From Epiperipatus broadwayi (taxonomy: Eukaryota; Onychophora; Udeonychophora; Euonychophora; Peripatidae), in the NCBI GenBank assembly GCA_028023455.1, contig JAQFVV010013290.1, positions 104,155 through 168,154 of the forward strand: a stretch of 64,000 nucleotides of DNA, in the 5' to 3' direction. Positions 34,101-46,654 of this stretch are shown one piece after another (the stretch's first letter is position 1; every line of letters begins with the position of its first letter). The position numbers were made by a program, and so were the translations under genes. Below the pieces are notes generated by a model. That model did no database searches, was not told where the DNA came from, and saw nothing but the letters and a program-made list of their open reading frames with translations.

Positions 34101-36640
34101 ACAAATTTAAATTAAACATTGATTTTATATTAATAAAAAAATGCATATTTATACTACTGTGTCTTTTAAATTATCAACACACATATACATATTTTGCTGT
34201 AGGTTATTAAGAGTTAATCGGTTTTTAACCTTTAAGTTTACACTGGTGATTTTCCGAATGGTAAAATTTATTTAATATTCCATTTAATATTTTTTTTAAA
34301 TTTTAATATTTTTATGTTGATTAAATATTATCTACATTTAATATTTACGTAAAAGTAAATGTTATAATCAAGATAAATGTTAGATTATTTAAGTCATAAT
34401 TTGAAAAAAAAAAACAATTGTGAGAATATTCTTTAAAACATTAAAACAAAAAAATAACTTAATAAAAATAAAATATTAGAACAAATAAATATAATATTTT
34501 ATAAAACATGTTTTCCACGTTTTTTTTTTTAAATATTACATTTAAAAACTTATAAATATTTTGAAATTTATATTTAATTCAATTCATGCATCATTTTCAG
34601 TAACAGTATACAAATGCAAGTTTGGCATTGACTCATATAATATATCTTTTAATGCATAATTGCTAATTAAATTAACTTATTATGATCAGAGTTATAATTT
34701 CATTCACAGAACAGATGCTATTATAATAGGACCAGCAATTGGTTTTAAATTCAGATATTAATTTATAAAAATATAAAATGTTTTTAAATACATATAGTAC
34801 ATTGAATAAATAGTATATTCAATTTATTAAATATAAAACATTTTAATTGGATACTTTGTAAGCTGTATCTCTTACTTGATATAAATATTTTATTTTAAAT
34901 GATAAATTAAAAATAATTTACACAAATGAGTAAAAGATATAATACATGATATAGATTATAAATTAGAATTATTTCACCAAGTATTTAAAACAAATTGTGA
35001 ATGATAAAGTGAACTTTATTTTAAAAAAATATTAATTCTATTAACTAAAAGCAATGAATAAAATGACAAAAGTCATTACTTGAAAATTCTTAAGCAGTTT
35101 GAGCTCTGGAAGGGAATGATCTGGTTAATGATAGTTAAATATTAAACTCCAAATTTTGTCACACTATCATTAAACTATGTCACATTGAGCAAGTAATTAA
35201 AAAGTTTATTGCTTAGCAGTTCCAAAATGTTTGAATATTAGAGATAACAAGCTTGAGATGCAGACCATAAACTTTGAATACCAGAAATTGTCACTGCAGC
35301 ACAGTATCAAACCATGAAGACCATGAAAACAACTAGAAAATATGACAGATGTTGTGCAAAGAGAAATGTAAAACTTTAATGATATGAATTTAATGCTAAA
35401 CTAATATTCTTTTAAGCTAAGTCATTCATTTTTCAGAGCAATGCTTAAAATTTGTCTAAATATATAAAATCAATACAAAAAAAGAAATTTAAACTAATAT
35501 AACAACCATCCAAGACTTGTAATCCAGTGTAAATTTTCTAGTACCAACATGTACTTTAATATTATGATAAATTAAGCAAATTATAAAACAAGTTGCAGAA
35601 ATTTTTTATAATTATTTTTAATTTATTGGATAATTATTGTTTTTTGTATTTATTTTTAATTCTGTTTATTATTATTTAATTGGTAAAATATAAATAATTA
35701 TTAAAAGATAACTGTATTAATAAAAATACTATTGTACTACTAACAACAATATCACATAACTTTCCTAATATCTTTATTCATATACACCTTGAACAGTTTT
35801 TTTCAACTTATTTTAGAATCATACACCAGATGATATAGAGTTATAATATTATTATACACATTCTTTATAATCTTTTTTTAATGACTTATAATACTCAAAG
35901 CTAACTTTAATATATTGTTACATTAATTCTGTGAATAAAGATATTGTATACTATAACATTTAGCCCATTGATTATGCAAGCTTACAGTAGATGACTTTAG
36001 AGAAAGATCAATAGTAGAGTTTTTGGAGTATTATAATAATGTACTTTTTATCTTTTTATCCACTGCTAATAATACTGATAAAACTATGTTACATCACCAA
36101 ATATATTTATGTGAAAATAATAATCCTCACTAATTTAATAGCAAATATTATTTAATATTGGGTGATGGGCCAATTTCCTATTTTGACATTATTGGGAATT
36201 ATTATTGCACTAATTTAAATTAAGCTTCTTTCATTTTAGTAAGATTTAGAAATAAAAGTTTTTTTAAAAATTTTTTATATTGAAAAATATAATTGTAATT
36301 GAAGCATTAATCCATTAAAAACGATGATAATATAATAAAATATTTTACAATATTCTTTTTATATTTGTCAGTGAGATTATATAAACAATGAAGCCACTTT
36401 AGTTTAACATAAAAGTTAAATTGCCACCTAAGTAATTTATTTTGTAATAGAATTACTAATCATTTGACTACCGAGTTGTAATCTAGAATTTATTGAATTA
36501 TTTTGAGTGTTTTTTTGTCTCAATGCATTAAATAAAAAATAATTTATTGAGAAGAACAAAACAAAATTTTATGTTCATAAATAGTTTTATGATAAAGCCA
36601 TCCTACTTAGGATTTTCTCAACTCATTATTATTATTGCTA
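31123..36640. other. Long AT-rich tract, no gene seen
   Basis: About 5.5 kb with no domain-bearing frame (32347-32556 and 33448-33648 are unremarkable) and no transposon ends or RNA genes. The first ~200 bp may include the 3' end of the hAT element. A short CA/TA patch occurs near 31877-31897. Confidence 0.55.
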
Positions 36641-36651
36641 TTGTCGTTGTT

Positions 36652-36652
36652 G

Positions 36653-36734
<82 letters not shown>

Positions 36735-36757
36735 CATCATCATCATCATCATCATCA

Positions 36758-36854
<97 letters not shown>
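36652..36854. repeat. (ATT)n with central (ATC)10
   Basis: Trinucleotide array preceded by a few TTG units (from about 36640) and interrupted by ATC units at about 36733-36762. The poly-Ile, poly-Leu and poly-Ser frames here are repeat translations. Confidence 0.97.
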
Positions 36855-36855
<1 letters not shown>

Positions 36856-37155
36856 ATTATTTTATTTTTAATACAAAAGTATAATACATTGGATTACTAT
36901 ATGTCAAATATTTGTTGTTTCTATTTTTACTTAAGGATTAAAATGAATCACATTTTTCAACTGATAAAAAGATCTTAGAATACAAAACAGTAATATAATT
37001 TTCAAAACAACTCTAATATATTAATATAATCATATTGTATAAAATGTTTACCACATTTTTGTAAATGTATCACCAAGTTGTATTCATGCTATAATCAGCA
37101 GATGTCATTTTACTCATATCACAATCTTTTTCATTTATTCTGTATTTAGCAATAC
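36855..37155. other. AT-rich sequence, no gene seen
   Basis: Nothing recognisable between the trinucleotide array and the LTR fragment. Confidence 0.55.
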
Positions 37156-37642
37156 TGTACTGGTCGAAAAACCTCCACCACCTAAACTGCAAGTCGGATC
37201 CAAACTCAGTCAAACCAGACCGAATTCAAACCCAACTCACCAGCTCAGATCAATGGATGATCTAAATTGACTGCATAGTGCTATGCACCAAGGAACCAGC
37301 TCAATGGTTGATGATGATTAAAGACCCCTGAACTGATAATAATATCGAATAATAAACTAACTAAAGATAATTTTAAGTCGAATCATATGTATATGTATGA
37401 GTTGCCAATGCAGACAACAAGCATAAGCCAAGTATGTTTATAAAAAATTTAATAATAATAGTAATAGTTTTGTTCAATTTTTAAAGGATAACTATATTGA
37501 TTACCTCTAGTTCTTAAACAGAGTTTATAATTATAATAAGAATGGCAGTTCCTATTATATGCCAACAAGTATTACACAATATTATTGAAGTCTATATGTC
37601 TATGCCCCCAACAAGAAAATAAAGGCAGATAAAGGTATTCAG
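37156..37642 (+). mobile_element. LTR family A, 5' fragment (copy A3)
   Basis: Starts TGTACTGGTCGAAAAACC and follows the first ~490 bp of 17097-19741 closely, through the CAACAAGAAAATAAAGGCAG and AGATAAAGGTATTCA stretches, then breaks off into Penelope-derived sequence. The remaining ~2.1 kb is missing. The junction at about 37642 joins two unrelated elements. Confidence 0.8.
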
Positions 37643-38015
37643 TAGACTTAAAAATAGATATCTTATTTCTGCTTTTTATGTCCATGAAAAAGATACAGGC
37701 CACACTATTAATTTTGATGAAACTAAGGTTGTCTTCTTTGAGAGAAATGAAATCAAAAGAAGAATTAAAGAATCTTTATTATTGAAAAGTTATTATTCTG
37801 AAGCAATTAACTTATTTAAAAGTTCTTTTAATATTAAGGGTGGATAGGAAGTGAATGGATTTGTGGGTAATGATTAATATTATATATATTGTATAGTTTT
37901 TGTAGTTCTTTACACTTGAAAAGTCTGCTTATAGCAGTGAAACCTTTTGTTGTGTTTTAATATTATTTTTATGCTGGTCTAGTTGAATTTTGGTTTTGGG
38001 GTAATTTTAATTATA
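37643..38015 (+). pseudogene. Penelope-like element, 3'-end fragment
   Basis: One frame reads DTGHTINFDETKVVFFERNE and then IKRRIKESLLL at about 37692-37785. This is the typical end of a Penelope GIY-YIG nuclease region, with Phe-Asp-x-Thr-Lys-Val followed by Arg and Glu-Ser. The downstream non-coding tail ends GGGGTAATTTTAATT and runs into TA repeats. A diverged copy lies at 7200-7565 in reverse. Only the 3' end is present, consistent with 5' truncation, but the 5' edge abuts an LTR fragment rather than ordinary DNA, so a later deletion or chimeric insertion is possible. Confidence 0.68.
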
Positions 38016-38024
38016 TATATATAT

Positions 38025-38065
38025 TGTAACCAGTTGGCTTACATAGTATACACTAATATAGTGTA

Positions 38066-38101
<36 letters not shown>
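38025..38101. repeat. Palindromic 47-mer between TA tracts
   Basis: A 47-bp block starts TGTAAC and ends TGTGCA (38025-38071), with ATAT on both sides. It contains the near-perfect palindrome ATACACTAATATAGTGTAT. A (TA)n(GTGT) tail follows. It looks like a tiny remnant or relic footprint of an element of the TGT...CA class. Confidence 0.5.
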
Positions 38102-38102
<1 letters not shown>

Positions 38103-38255
38103 GTGTGTGTGTGTAAAATAAAGGAAAAGTAGAAATAAACACAGACAAAAATTATAGTAGATATTTTCTACATGTACTGAAATAGAAATAAATAAATAAT
38201 AACTCTGATTTAAAATATTGTTTTATAAATTAAACTTTTAAAAGGTCTGAATAAA

Positions 38256-38987
<732 letters not shown>

Positions 38988-38994
38988 AGCACAG

Positions 38995-39036
<42 letters not shown>

Positions 39037-39041
39037 CTGTG

Positions 39042-39088
<47 letters not shown>
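38988..39088. repeat. Perfect hairpin around a (TA)n core
   Basis: AGCACAGATAAAT at 38988-39000 and its exact reverse complement at 39031-39043 enclose a 30-bp TA run, itself self-complementary, giving a 56-bp perfect palindrome. A second TA run follows to 39088. Confidence 0.9.
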
Positions 39089-39089
<1 letters not shown>

Positions 39090-40782
39090 CTATTGAGTTA
39101 TTTTAAAATGTCATATAAAAATAGACATATATAGAACAATATTATTTTAAGTCGGTTAAAAATCTATATTTAAAAGAATATAAAGTAATTTTTCTTGAAT
39201 TATAATTAAGAATCAAAAATAATTCATTGACCATCTGTTTTTAAAGACAAAAGAGTTGTTTTTGAACAGTAGTCCTCTTGGACATTATTTTAAAAAAATT
39301 ATATTAAAAAAAAGGTAAATAATTGATTATTCAATAATTTAATTTAAAAACGTTGATAATTAATCAAAAAATACCTGTAAAAAATTGACTATACTTTTTT
39401 TTAAGGAAAAAACAGAACTTATAAATTGAAACTAATTTTAAATTACAGTATATCTATATTTTGTTTATACACACACGTATATGTATAAAATTTGTGCATA
39501 TTTTCCAAAGAATTTAATAATGAAAATATAATATTATTGCTGTTAAGTTAAAATATGATGTAAACATCAGTGTGTGCACACACACACACACACAATTATG
39601 TAAAATTACATTTTGAAGGTAATGCATGAATTTGTACTTTTTATGTTTATGGTGAGTGTATAGTTGAGCAGGGCTGTTCATGATGCTCTGAAGTATATGC
39701 TTGGCACTGTCTAAACCTAGATAATGAGCTCCCAGAGTAGTCCATCAATGTGTAAGTAGATCTCCTTAATAGGGCTTGGTCTCATGAATAGACCTCATCT
39801 ATACCCCTAAGTCTCACAGAGATTAGCAGGGTTGGCACAATGCCTTTTTTTCTGGATACTACTCTGTGATGATGATCTGTCTAGGTACTTAGAAGGAGCA
39901 GTGCTTAAAAATGAGGTATTTTCTCATGACGTCATGGAGCTTTGTGTACTGATAGTCCAACTTGGCTTTCTGCTTATCATGGCATGGAGAGCTGCAGTTC
40001 GCGTACTCACTTTTACTATCTCACCTTGCCTACTTCATCAGCATTAACTAATCAAGCAGAAAGACATTTTAAAATTTAGATATTTCTTGGATTCTATAAA
40101 ACGATATTATCTTTCATTTATTAAAAAGAAAAAAGAGACATTCTAAAAGTAAAGCAAACAAGCAAATAACTTTGTTTTTAAAAAAAAAAAATTGATAGTA
40201 TTTCTTTCTTTTAAGAAACTAATCAATAAAGAGTGAACCTTATTATAAAATAAAAAAAGCAATTTATACATTTTGAACATTGAAAAATTGTGAAAATAAC
40301 TTTTATTGTCATAACAAGTATGTAAATTTTATGAAATTATTAATTATAAAAGTATTGTTATTTATTGTTTGACAAAATTAAATTTGCTAATAATCTGTGC
40401 AATTCTATATATGTGTTGCAGTAAACCTATCATAAGTATTTGTATTATTTAAAACATAATTTAAAAGCTTAATCATGTATTATTTTTATGTAAAAGTTAA
40501 ATATATTCAGAAATCACACATATGTATGTATGCATATATCTGTCAATTGTATTGCAGATACCAATGATTGTCAATTATAAGATATATGTACAATTTAATC
40601 ATTTTTTTGTTAGTGAATATTAATTGTATATTATAAATAGTGCATCTGTGCACACATATATGTAAATCAATGTAATGAGTTAAATGTTGAATAGTAATGA
40701 TGTAAATCACAAATGTAATAATTATTTTATGTTTAATTGAAATGTCTTCCTTGTATATTATAAAATGCACATCTGTGTATGA
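39089..40782. other. Unassigned sequence
   Basis: Mostly AT-rich. The part from 39620 to 40050 is GC-richer and includes a 71-residue open frame (39832-40047, plus) without a known domain. Short CA runs near 39575. No RNA gene seen. Confidence 0.45.
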
Positions 40783-40796
40783 ATATATATATATAT

Positions 40797-43000
40797 TGTA
40801 ACGATCCGGCGAATATTACTTAACGTAATCTGCACTACAGGGCGCCATCTAGGCATTTGAACCTAGAAAAATTTATAGAGTAGGCAGATACGTAAGTAAA
40901 AAAAATTTTTTTTTTTTGCATCCGGTCGTTAGCCCATGTCACTAGCTCAGCGGAATAGCAGAGATTAAATAATATAATATATTATCTAATTATATTTCAA
41001 TATTAAAAAAAATAAATAAAATAAGCCACTGCCAGTAATTAATGTACAAACATTTATTTATGCACATATATATAAAATTTAAAATTATTTTAGTATTAGT
41101 TTTACATTTTAACATTTAACATTATTTTTAAATTTACCTTAGATTTTAATTTACATTTTAATTTCTATTATATTATAAGTTTACATTTTAATTAAGTTCA
41201 CACAGATGGGATTATAAAAGCTTGTTTTAATATGTTGCTATAGATCGGTTACATAGATTACACGGTTAAAAACATTCAAAAGTAAACATAAACGATCAAA
41301 ATATAAAATCATTGATACTGGCAATTGCAGAGGGAAATTTATAAGTAACCCAGTAGTATTCACCATAAGATACTTGCATTGTCACCAATGACTTAAAAGA
41401 CATCCGAAGAAATACATTTTAGATACTCACTGTAAGGTATCATTATTTATCGAATGTCTATATATTTTGATCAAATATGAAAACCCAAAACATACTTAAC
41501 CGATAACCCATCCATGCAAGCGTCCATAAACAACTTAAATTTAATGCATTGTTATTTAGGGTCGAGTATGAATAGACTACATAGATTTGCATTTGAAAAT
41601 AAAATATTCTATCCCTATTTAACCTTAGGCTAGAATTCGCAGTCAAACTGGCATCAATTCATCTGATATATCGATGTATTCAATGTAATACGGAATACGA
41701 CAGCACCAAAAAGATTAAGAGAAGGCATTGACCCTCATAAGATAGGAATATGACATCTATCAGACAAGAAGAGCAATAATAAAAAAACTCCATAGAAAGG
41801 AACTGCGCTCTGTGTCTTATAATTCCTTCCATAGGCAAAACGGGAGAGTGCGGCGTATGCAGCGATTCTGCCAGTAGCGAATATCCAACTACATCTACTA
41901 ACTACATCAATATATCCAATTCATTGACCCAATTTAACAATGACACAAATAACCTAAGATTACCCTCCCCTAATATAACTTTATAAATCTATACAGCCAT
42001 TCATGCCCGACTTAAGTTTAACATTTATATAATTAATTTAATGAAAAACAAAAAAAAATCATGATTAAAACTTAAAGAACAAAAAATAAATAAATGGAAA
42101 TGATTTTACATAAATAAGAAAAAAAAATACATCAAATAACACTATTAATAAAGAATTTAGTTTGGTCAGATAGGATTCTTTTTGTAACAATTAAATTACT
42201 AGGAAAGTTTAAAATTTAAAGTTCTTAGTGTTTTCAAATTAATATTGTTCATTATATTTTATAAAGTTCTTACGGTTTTAGAAATGTTCATCTTTTACAG
42301 TTGCTTGCCATTTGAAATCCAGCATTAAATTTCTCGATGATCCTGTGGTTCTCTGAATATATGAAAAGCGATGTTTCATTTTTCCATTTTATAACTACTG
42401 AAGGGATTGAACGTGCGTCTTTTTCAATCCCTTCTCCTTCACTTCCGCACTATTACATATCTGTCACATCATAAATAATCATTAACTACTAATTAATAAT
42501 TTCCAAATTTTCCTTTTATATGTATTCGAAGGATTGACTTGGCATTATGTCATCGATGTGATGATCCTTTCGCTGAGGTCCAATTTCCCGATGGATTTCT
42601 TTCATTGGCTATTTGTTTCTATTGTTTTCCTATCTGACCGATGTTTTTACATTTAAATGCCCAATGCTGGTTTACATTTAACTAATTAACAATCATTTCC
42701 ATTTCTGATTAATTAACCTGTTTTCCAAATCAAAAATATATTTAAAGATAAATTTAAAGATATAATTTTATCTCCAAATCTTTTTAAAATTTAGGTTTAA
42801 AATACTTTTTCTTTAATAAAGTTTTATTTTAATAATTTTTTATTATCTGTGTGATTTAACATATACAAGTTTAAGATGATATTTAATTTTAATTTTTAAT
42901 TCTTAAAGAAAATTTTTAAATGCAAACTTTTTAATTTACTTTCATGTTTAATAAATATAAAAAAAAAAAAACAATGTAATGAACGTTTGTGCTCGTTACA
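40797..43000. mobile_element. Solo-LTR-like unit, family C (copy C1)
   Basis: A 2,204-bp unit running from TGTAACGATCCGGCG to GTGCTCGTTACA, with ATAT on each side inside TA tracts (about 40783-40796 and 43001-43024). The termini are short inverted repeats (TGTAACGA/CTCGTTACA), as in LTRs. About 1.8 kb of its right part recurs in direct orientation at 46655-48457. No coding frame is seen, so a solo LTR or small non-autonomous element is likely. Strand is not assigned because both ends read TGT...ACA; a TATAAAA on the minus strand near 42394 is only weak evidence. Confidence 0.65.
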
Positions 43001-43024
43001 ATATATATATATATATATATATAT

Positions 43025-44620
43025 TGTGCCAATGCCAAATTGGCACATGTATATAAAATAATTTTGGATAAAAATTATTATCAAAATCTTTCGGAAAAAA
43101 GAATTTGAAAGTTACAATTAATTACTTTAAAGAGGGGAGAGGGAGTTTTCCTATATAAAAAAAAAAAAAAAACAAACTAAGAGTTTCGTAAAAAGTTAAA
43201 ATTATTAAGATATAAAAAAAAAAAAAAAGAAAAAAATCTCTTTTCATTCCAGTTTATTGTAATAGATTATATTAGTGCGTGCGAATGTAAACAAAAGTAT
43301 GCATGTAAGAATAATATAAAAAAAAGAAAAATGAATAAAGAAATGAAATGTATTTCAAAAGAAACACAGTGGTGGACTGCTAATTAAAGATATGAAAACA
43401 ACACATTTTAAAATAGCTACTACTAATAAAATATTCAATCGAAAAACACGTTGTCATAATAATTAATCTAAAGGAATTTCGACAACACGTATTGCCGGAG
43501 GATATTAAAACAAAAACACGTCGCAGGTATAAATAGACTTTTTTTCGTTTATCAGACATTCAGTTGGAGTTTGAAATTCAGTCTAGTTTTACTGTGTCAG
43601 TTTACAGAAATGCAGTGCTGAAAAGCTTTTGGAAATATACGCTTGCGCTCCAGCCTTTTTAGTCCAATAAGATCATCAAAACCTGCCTGAGAAATAATGT
43701 CTGGATAACATCACAGAAACCCTCTGTCAAAACGTGCAGCTGTCTCCAAGAAGAAACCAACGGATTACCATAAATTCTCTTCCATAAACAAAATCTAACC
43801 GGTTAGATACAATCCATTAGAAGCAGCAGAAGTAGCCACTGACAAGAAAAAAAAAATCCTAGGTATCTGTTTTATTATTATTATTTACCAGTAGTAGTCA
43901 CCACTGTACTCCGTAAATATTGAAGATTAACATTATATGAACTCTATCATACATAAAAGGAACTATTGATGTGTGTGCGAGAGTCTCAAATGTCATTAAT
44001 GCTTTATTATTATTTTTGCGAATGAGAGTTAATTTAAATGTCTAAGATTATGTTGCTTTGTTCATGAAATATCCTATCATATGTAAATTTAAAATGTGCG
44101 TGTGTGAAATTTGGATTTATAAAATGTTTAGAATGCGTTGATGTTGGTTAGTAAATTATATTTAAACTTAATTGATGTTGATTGAAATAAATTATTTTTA
44201 AAATTTAAATTTGATCTGTCGGTCAATTTTTTTTTTTTATCAATATCTTATTAGCAATAAATATCATTGATTAAACTTAGACTGGGCTGGTTAAGGGAAT
44301 TGTTTCGAGCGCTGGATTATGAGCCTACTACCCGAATATGTTAGTCTTCAGACTAGCTGGCGCCCCGGGGTTTACCCCGAAACAAATAAAGTATTTGGAT
44401 GGTAGGGGTTTGAATCTAGCAGCCGAGATGGGCCATTGTTGATAGTTAAAGCTATTAATAAGATCTCCCATTTTGCTCGAACGTGCCGGTTCGTTCACCT
44501 AACCTTTATAATATTATAAATGTATTGTGAAGGAGTTTGAAACCGGCCAAAACTTATATATACGTATAAGTAGGTGGTTTCAGTGGTTCGACCCGGTACA
44601 TAAATGGCTTTACCCAACAT
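43025..44620 (+). mobile_element. LTR-like left arm, family D (copy D1)
   Basis: Starts TGTGCCAATGCC right after ATAT of a TA tract. From 43025 to 44605 it is nearly identical, in inverted orientation, to 49235-50814; over about 300 bases from 43560 I count four differences. It has an LTR-like layout: a TATAAATAG box, a TCAGT-type initiator soon after, and AATAAA at 44385-44390. It continues past the shared part as GGCTTTACCCAACA followed by TTTGGGGCTGAACC, which resembles an LTR end plus primer-binding site. The GC content is above the local average. The near-identity of the arms implies recent origin or gene conversion. Confidence 0.68.
43528..43567 (+). promoter_or_regulatory. TATA box and initiator in LTR D1
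   Basis: TATAAATAG at 43528-43536, then TCAGACATTCAGTTGG at 43552-43567, placing a TCAGT-type initiator about 26-34 bp downstream. The same arrangement is kept in the inverted arm. It is a better-formed promoter than other candidates in the window. Confidence 0.5.
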
Positions 44621-45007
44621 TTGGGGCTGAACCTAAGAAATAACAATAAATAAATGTTTGTGTTTCTTGTTTAAAAATAAAAACCTTAAAGAAATCTAAA
44701 TTACATAGGTAAAAATGTATTAAATTAAAAATAAAAAAAAAAAAGAATTGACCGAATTTTTTTTCTTACTTCTTTAAATGAAAAGAGATTTTGTGCTGTT
44801 TACGTTCTGTTTAAATAAATGACAGTTGGGTGTTTGGGCAGAGTTAAAGCATTAAGATCGGGTAGGATAAACGGACAAAAGAGAGCGGAGCCAGCGTGTA
44901 TTTCTAGTTTAGAAAGAAATAAATAAAATAGTAATTAGTAAACTTATTAAAAGAAAATACGGTATCAAAAATAATATAAAAAAAAAGTAAAGTTTAAAAT
45001 TATAAAG

Positions 45008-45901
45008 ATGACAAGAAATAAACCTAAAATGGAAACTCAAGGTAAAAAAACAGACAATGTTCCCGGCGAGGAACAAAATAAAACCGAAACTAGTGAAATA
45101 GAAAAGGTCCCCAGTGAAGAAAATATAGAAAATATCCCGAACAAAGAAAAAAGGGAAATCATAGCTTTATTAACTTGCATGTTCGAAAAACAAAAAGAAA
45201 CAGCAGAAGAATATAAAAAAATAGCCGAAGAGCTTAAAAACCAAAATAATGAAATGAAGAGTAAATTGGAAGGGCAAGCTGAAATGCTTGAAAAGTTAAA
45301 GGACCAGATCGAAATGGGCCAGAATAAAATAAAAGAAGAAATTAGGGAAGAAATACAAGAGATTAAAACACAAGTAGAGAATAAAATAGAGACCGCTTAC
45401 GAAGTAATTGAAAAAAATAAGATAGAAGATAGAAAAATAATTGAAGAAATAAAAGTTGAAGTTACAAATTTAACTGTGAAAGTAAATCAAATAAATCGTA
45501 GTCAAAATAGCCCACAGACTGAAATAGAAAGTAAAGCAGAACAGGATAGTGCTAACACAGAGAAAAAAATAGATCAAGAAATAGAAGAGAGACATAAGTT
45601 CAAGTTAGAAAATAGCGTAGAAAAGTTTTCACAAAAATTTAAAAAGGTTAATGTAAAAGTTCGTATTTGTTTTAAACATAGATTTAAAACAAAGAGAAAG
45701 CGTAAAAAAAAACATTCACGGTTAGAAAAAATACGGAGGTCTGTGAAGCTTAAAAATTTTCTAATTTACAAGGCAGAAAATAAAACGGAAAGAAAAAGAG
45801 ATAAAATAGATTTTAATCCAGAGATAGAAGTGAGAATATGGAGTATAATTTATGTTAGTGAGTTAGTAGAAAGAAAGAAGGAACCGCCAGACAAAAATTA
45901 A
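45008..45901 (+). CDS. Coiled-coil, gag-like protein of LTR unit D
   Basis: A 297-residue open frame, the longest uninterrupted one in the window, starting at ATG 45008 about 390 bp after the LTR-like arm. Residues ~1-45 are polar and disordered-looking. Residues ~50-165 form a heptad-like Glu/Lys/Ile coiled coil (QKETAEEYKKIAEELKNQN). Residues ~215-245 are strongly basic (KTKRKRKKKHSRLEK), suited to nucleic-acid binding. No CCHC knuckle, protease or reverse transcriptase is attached. Just after the stop, another frame reads GFAGLTNYYRPW (about 45920-45960), reminiscent of the GLTNYYR motif in gypsy polymerases, so most of pol may be deleted. Gag identity is inferred from position and composition; a family match could not be tested. 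Confidence 0.55.
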   Translation: MTRNKPKMETQGKKTDNVPGEEQNKTETSEIEKVPSEENIENIPNKEKREIIALLTCMFEKQKETAEEYKKIAEELKNQNNEMKSKLEGQAEMLEKLKDQIEMGQNKIKEEIREEIQEIKTQVENKIETAYEVIEKNKIEDRKIIEEIKVEVTNLTVKVNQINRSQNSPQTEIESKAEQDSANTEKKIDQEIEERHKFKLENSVEKFSQKFKKVNVKVRICFKHRFKTKRKRKKKHSRLEKIRRSVKLKNFLIYKAENKTERKRDKIDFNPEIEVRIWSIIYVSELVERKKEPPDKN

Positions 45902-46654
45902 AAATATGTAATCTGACGGATTTGCCGGCTTGACCAATTATTATCGACCATGGACTCGGAAAAATGGACAATGTTTGCTAAAATTTAAAAAATAAATGAG
46001 TATCAAGTTAGTTCGAATAATTAAGAAAGATTAAAGTCAATAATAGTAAATATATAATAATCTTAGAGTTTTTAAAATGTCAAAACCCTCGATTATGTCT
46101 TATCGATTATATTGATATCCCAGCTCATAAGTCTAGAACCTAGCAGAGCGTGACTTTCACAAAATAAATGTGTAAAATCAAAATAGACAAACGAAATGAA
46201 AATGTTTTTTTTTTAAATGAAATAAATAAGTGTATAATGAACGTATTAATGGAAATAAAACATTATTAAATAAAGTTAAAAAAAAAAAAAAGAAAAGGGT
46301 ATTAAATTAGGATTGAGGTGTGTGCGAGTATTTGGGCAAGGAGATAAATTCCAGGCCTGACTTTTGTTGGATTAAGCCTTGTCTTGTGGTGACCTTGTTC
46401 TACAGATGGGTAGTGCGAAAAATAATTAATATTGATGATGATGCGCCAGTAGAAAAGTCCTGGCATATAAAAATTAATAAATCTGGAGGAAAGTCCCAGT
46501 AACCAAATAAAATAAATGTTTTAGTAAGTCGAATGTGCAGTAGAGATAGTCCTGCCATTCGCAATCTTAAAGTCCCTTTTCATGATCCGTTGTGCACAAC
46601 AGTTGCCCATGCTGTAGTCACGACTTCCGCAGGAAATTAAAAGTTGGTTTAAAT
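45902..46654. other. Retroelement-derived internal sequence of unit D
   Basis: Contains the short GLTNYYR-like remnant just after the gag-like frame, then AT-rich and A-rich patches (near 46278). A 60-residue frame at 46320-46502 has no recognised domain. Confidence 0.45.

Noticed and set aside
36547-36978. 143-residue poly-Ile open frame and its poly-Leu/Ser companion
   Set aside because: Produced by the (ATT)n/(ATC)n array.
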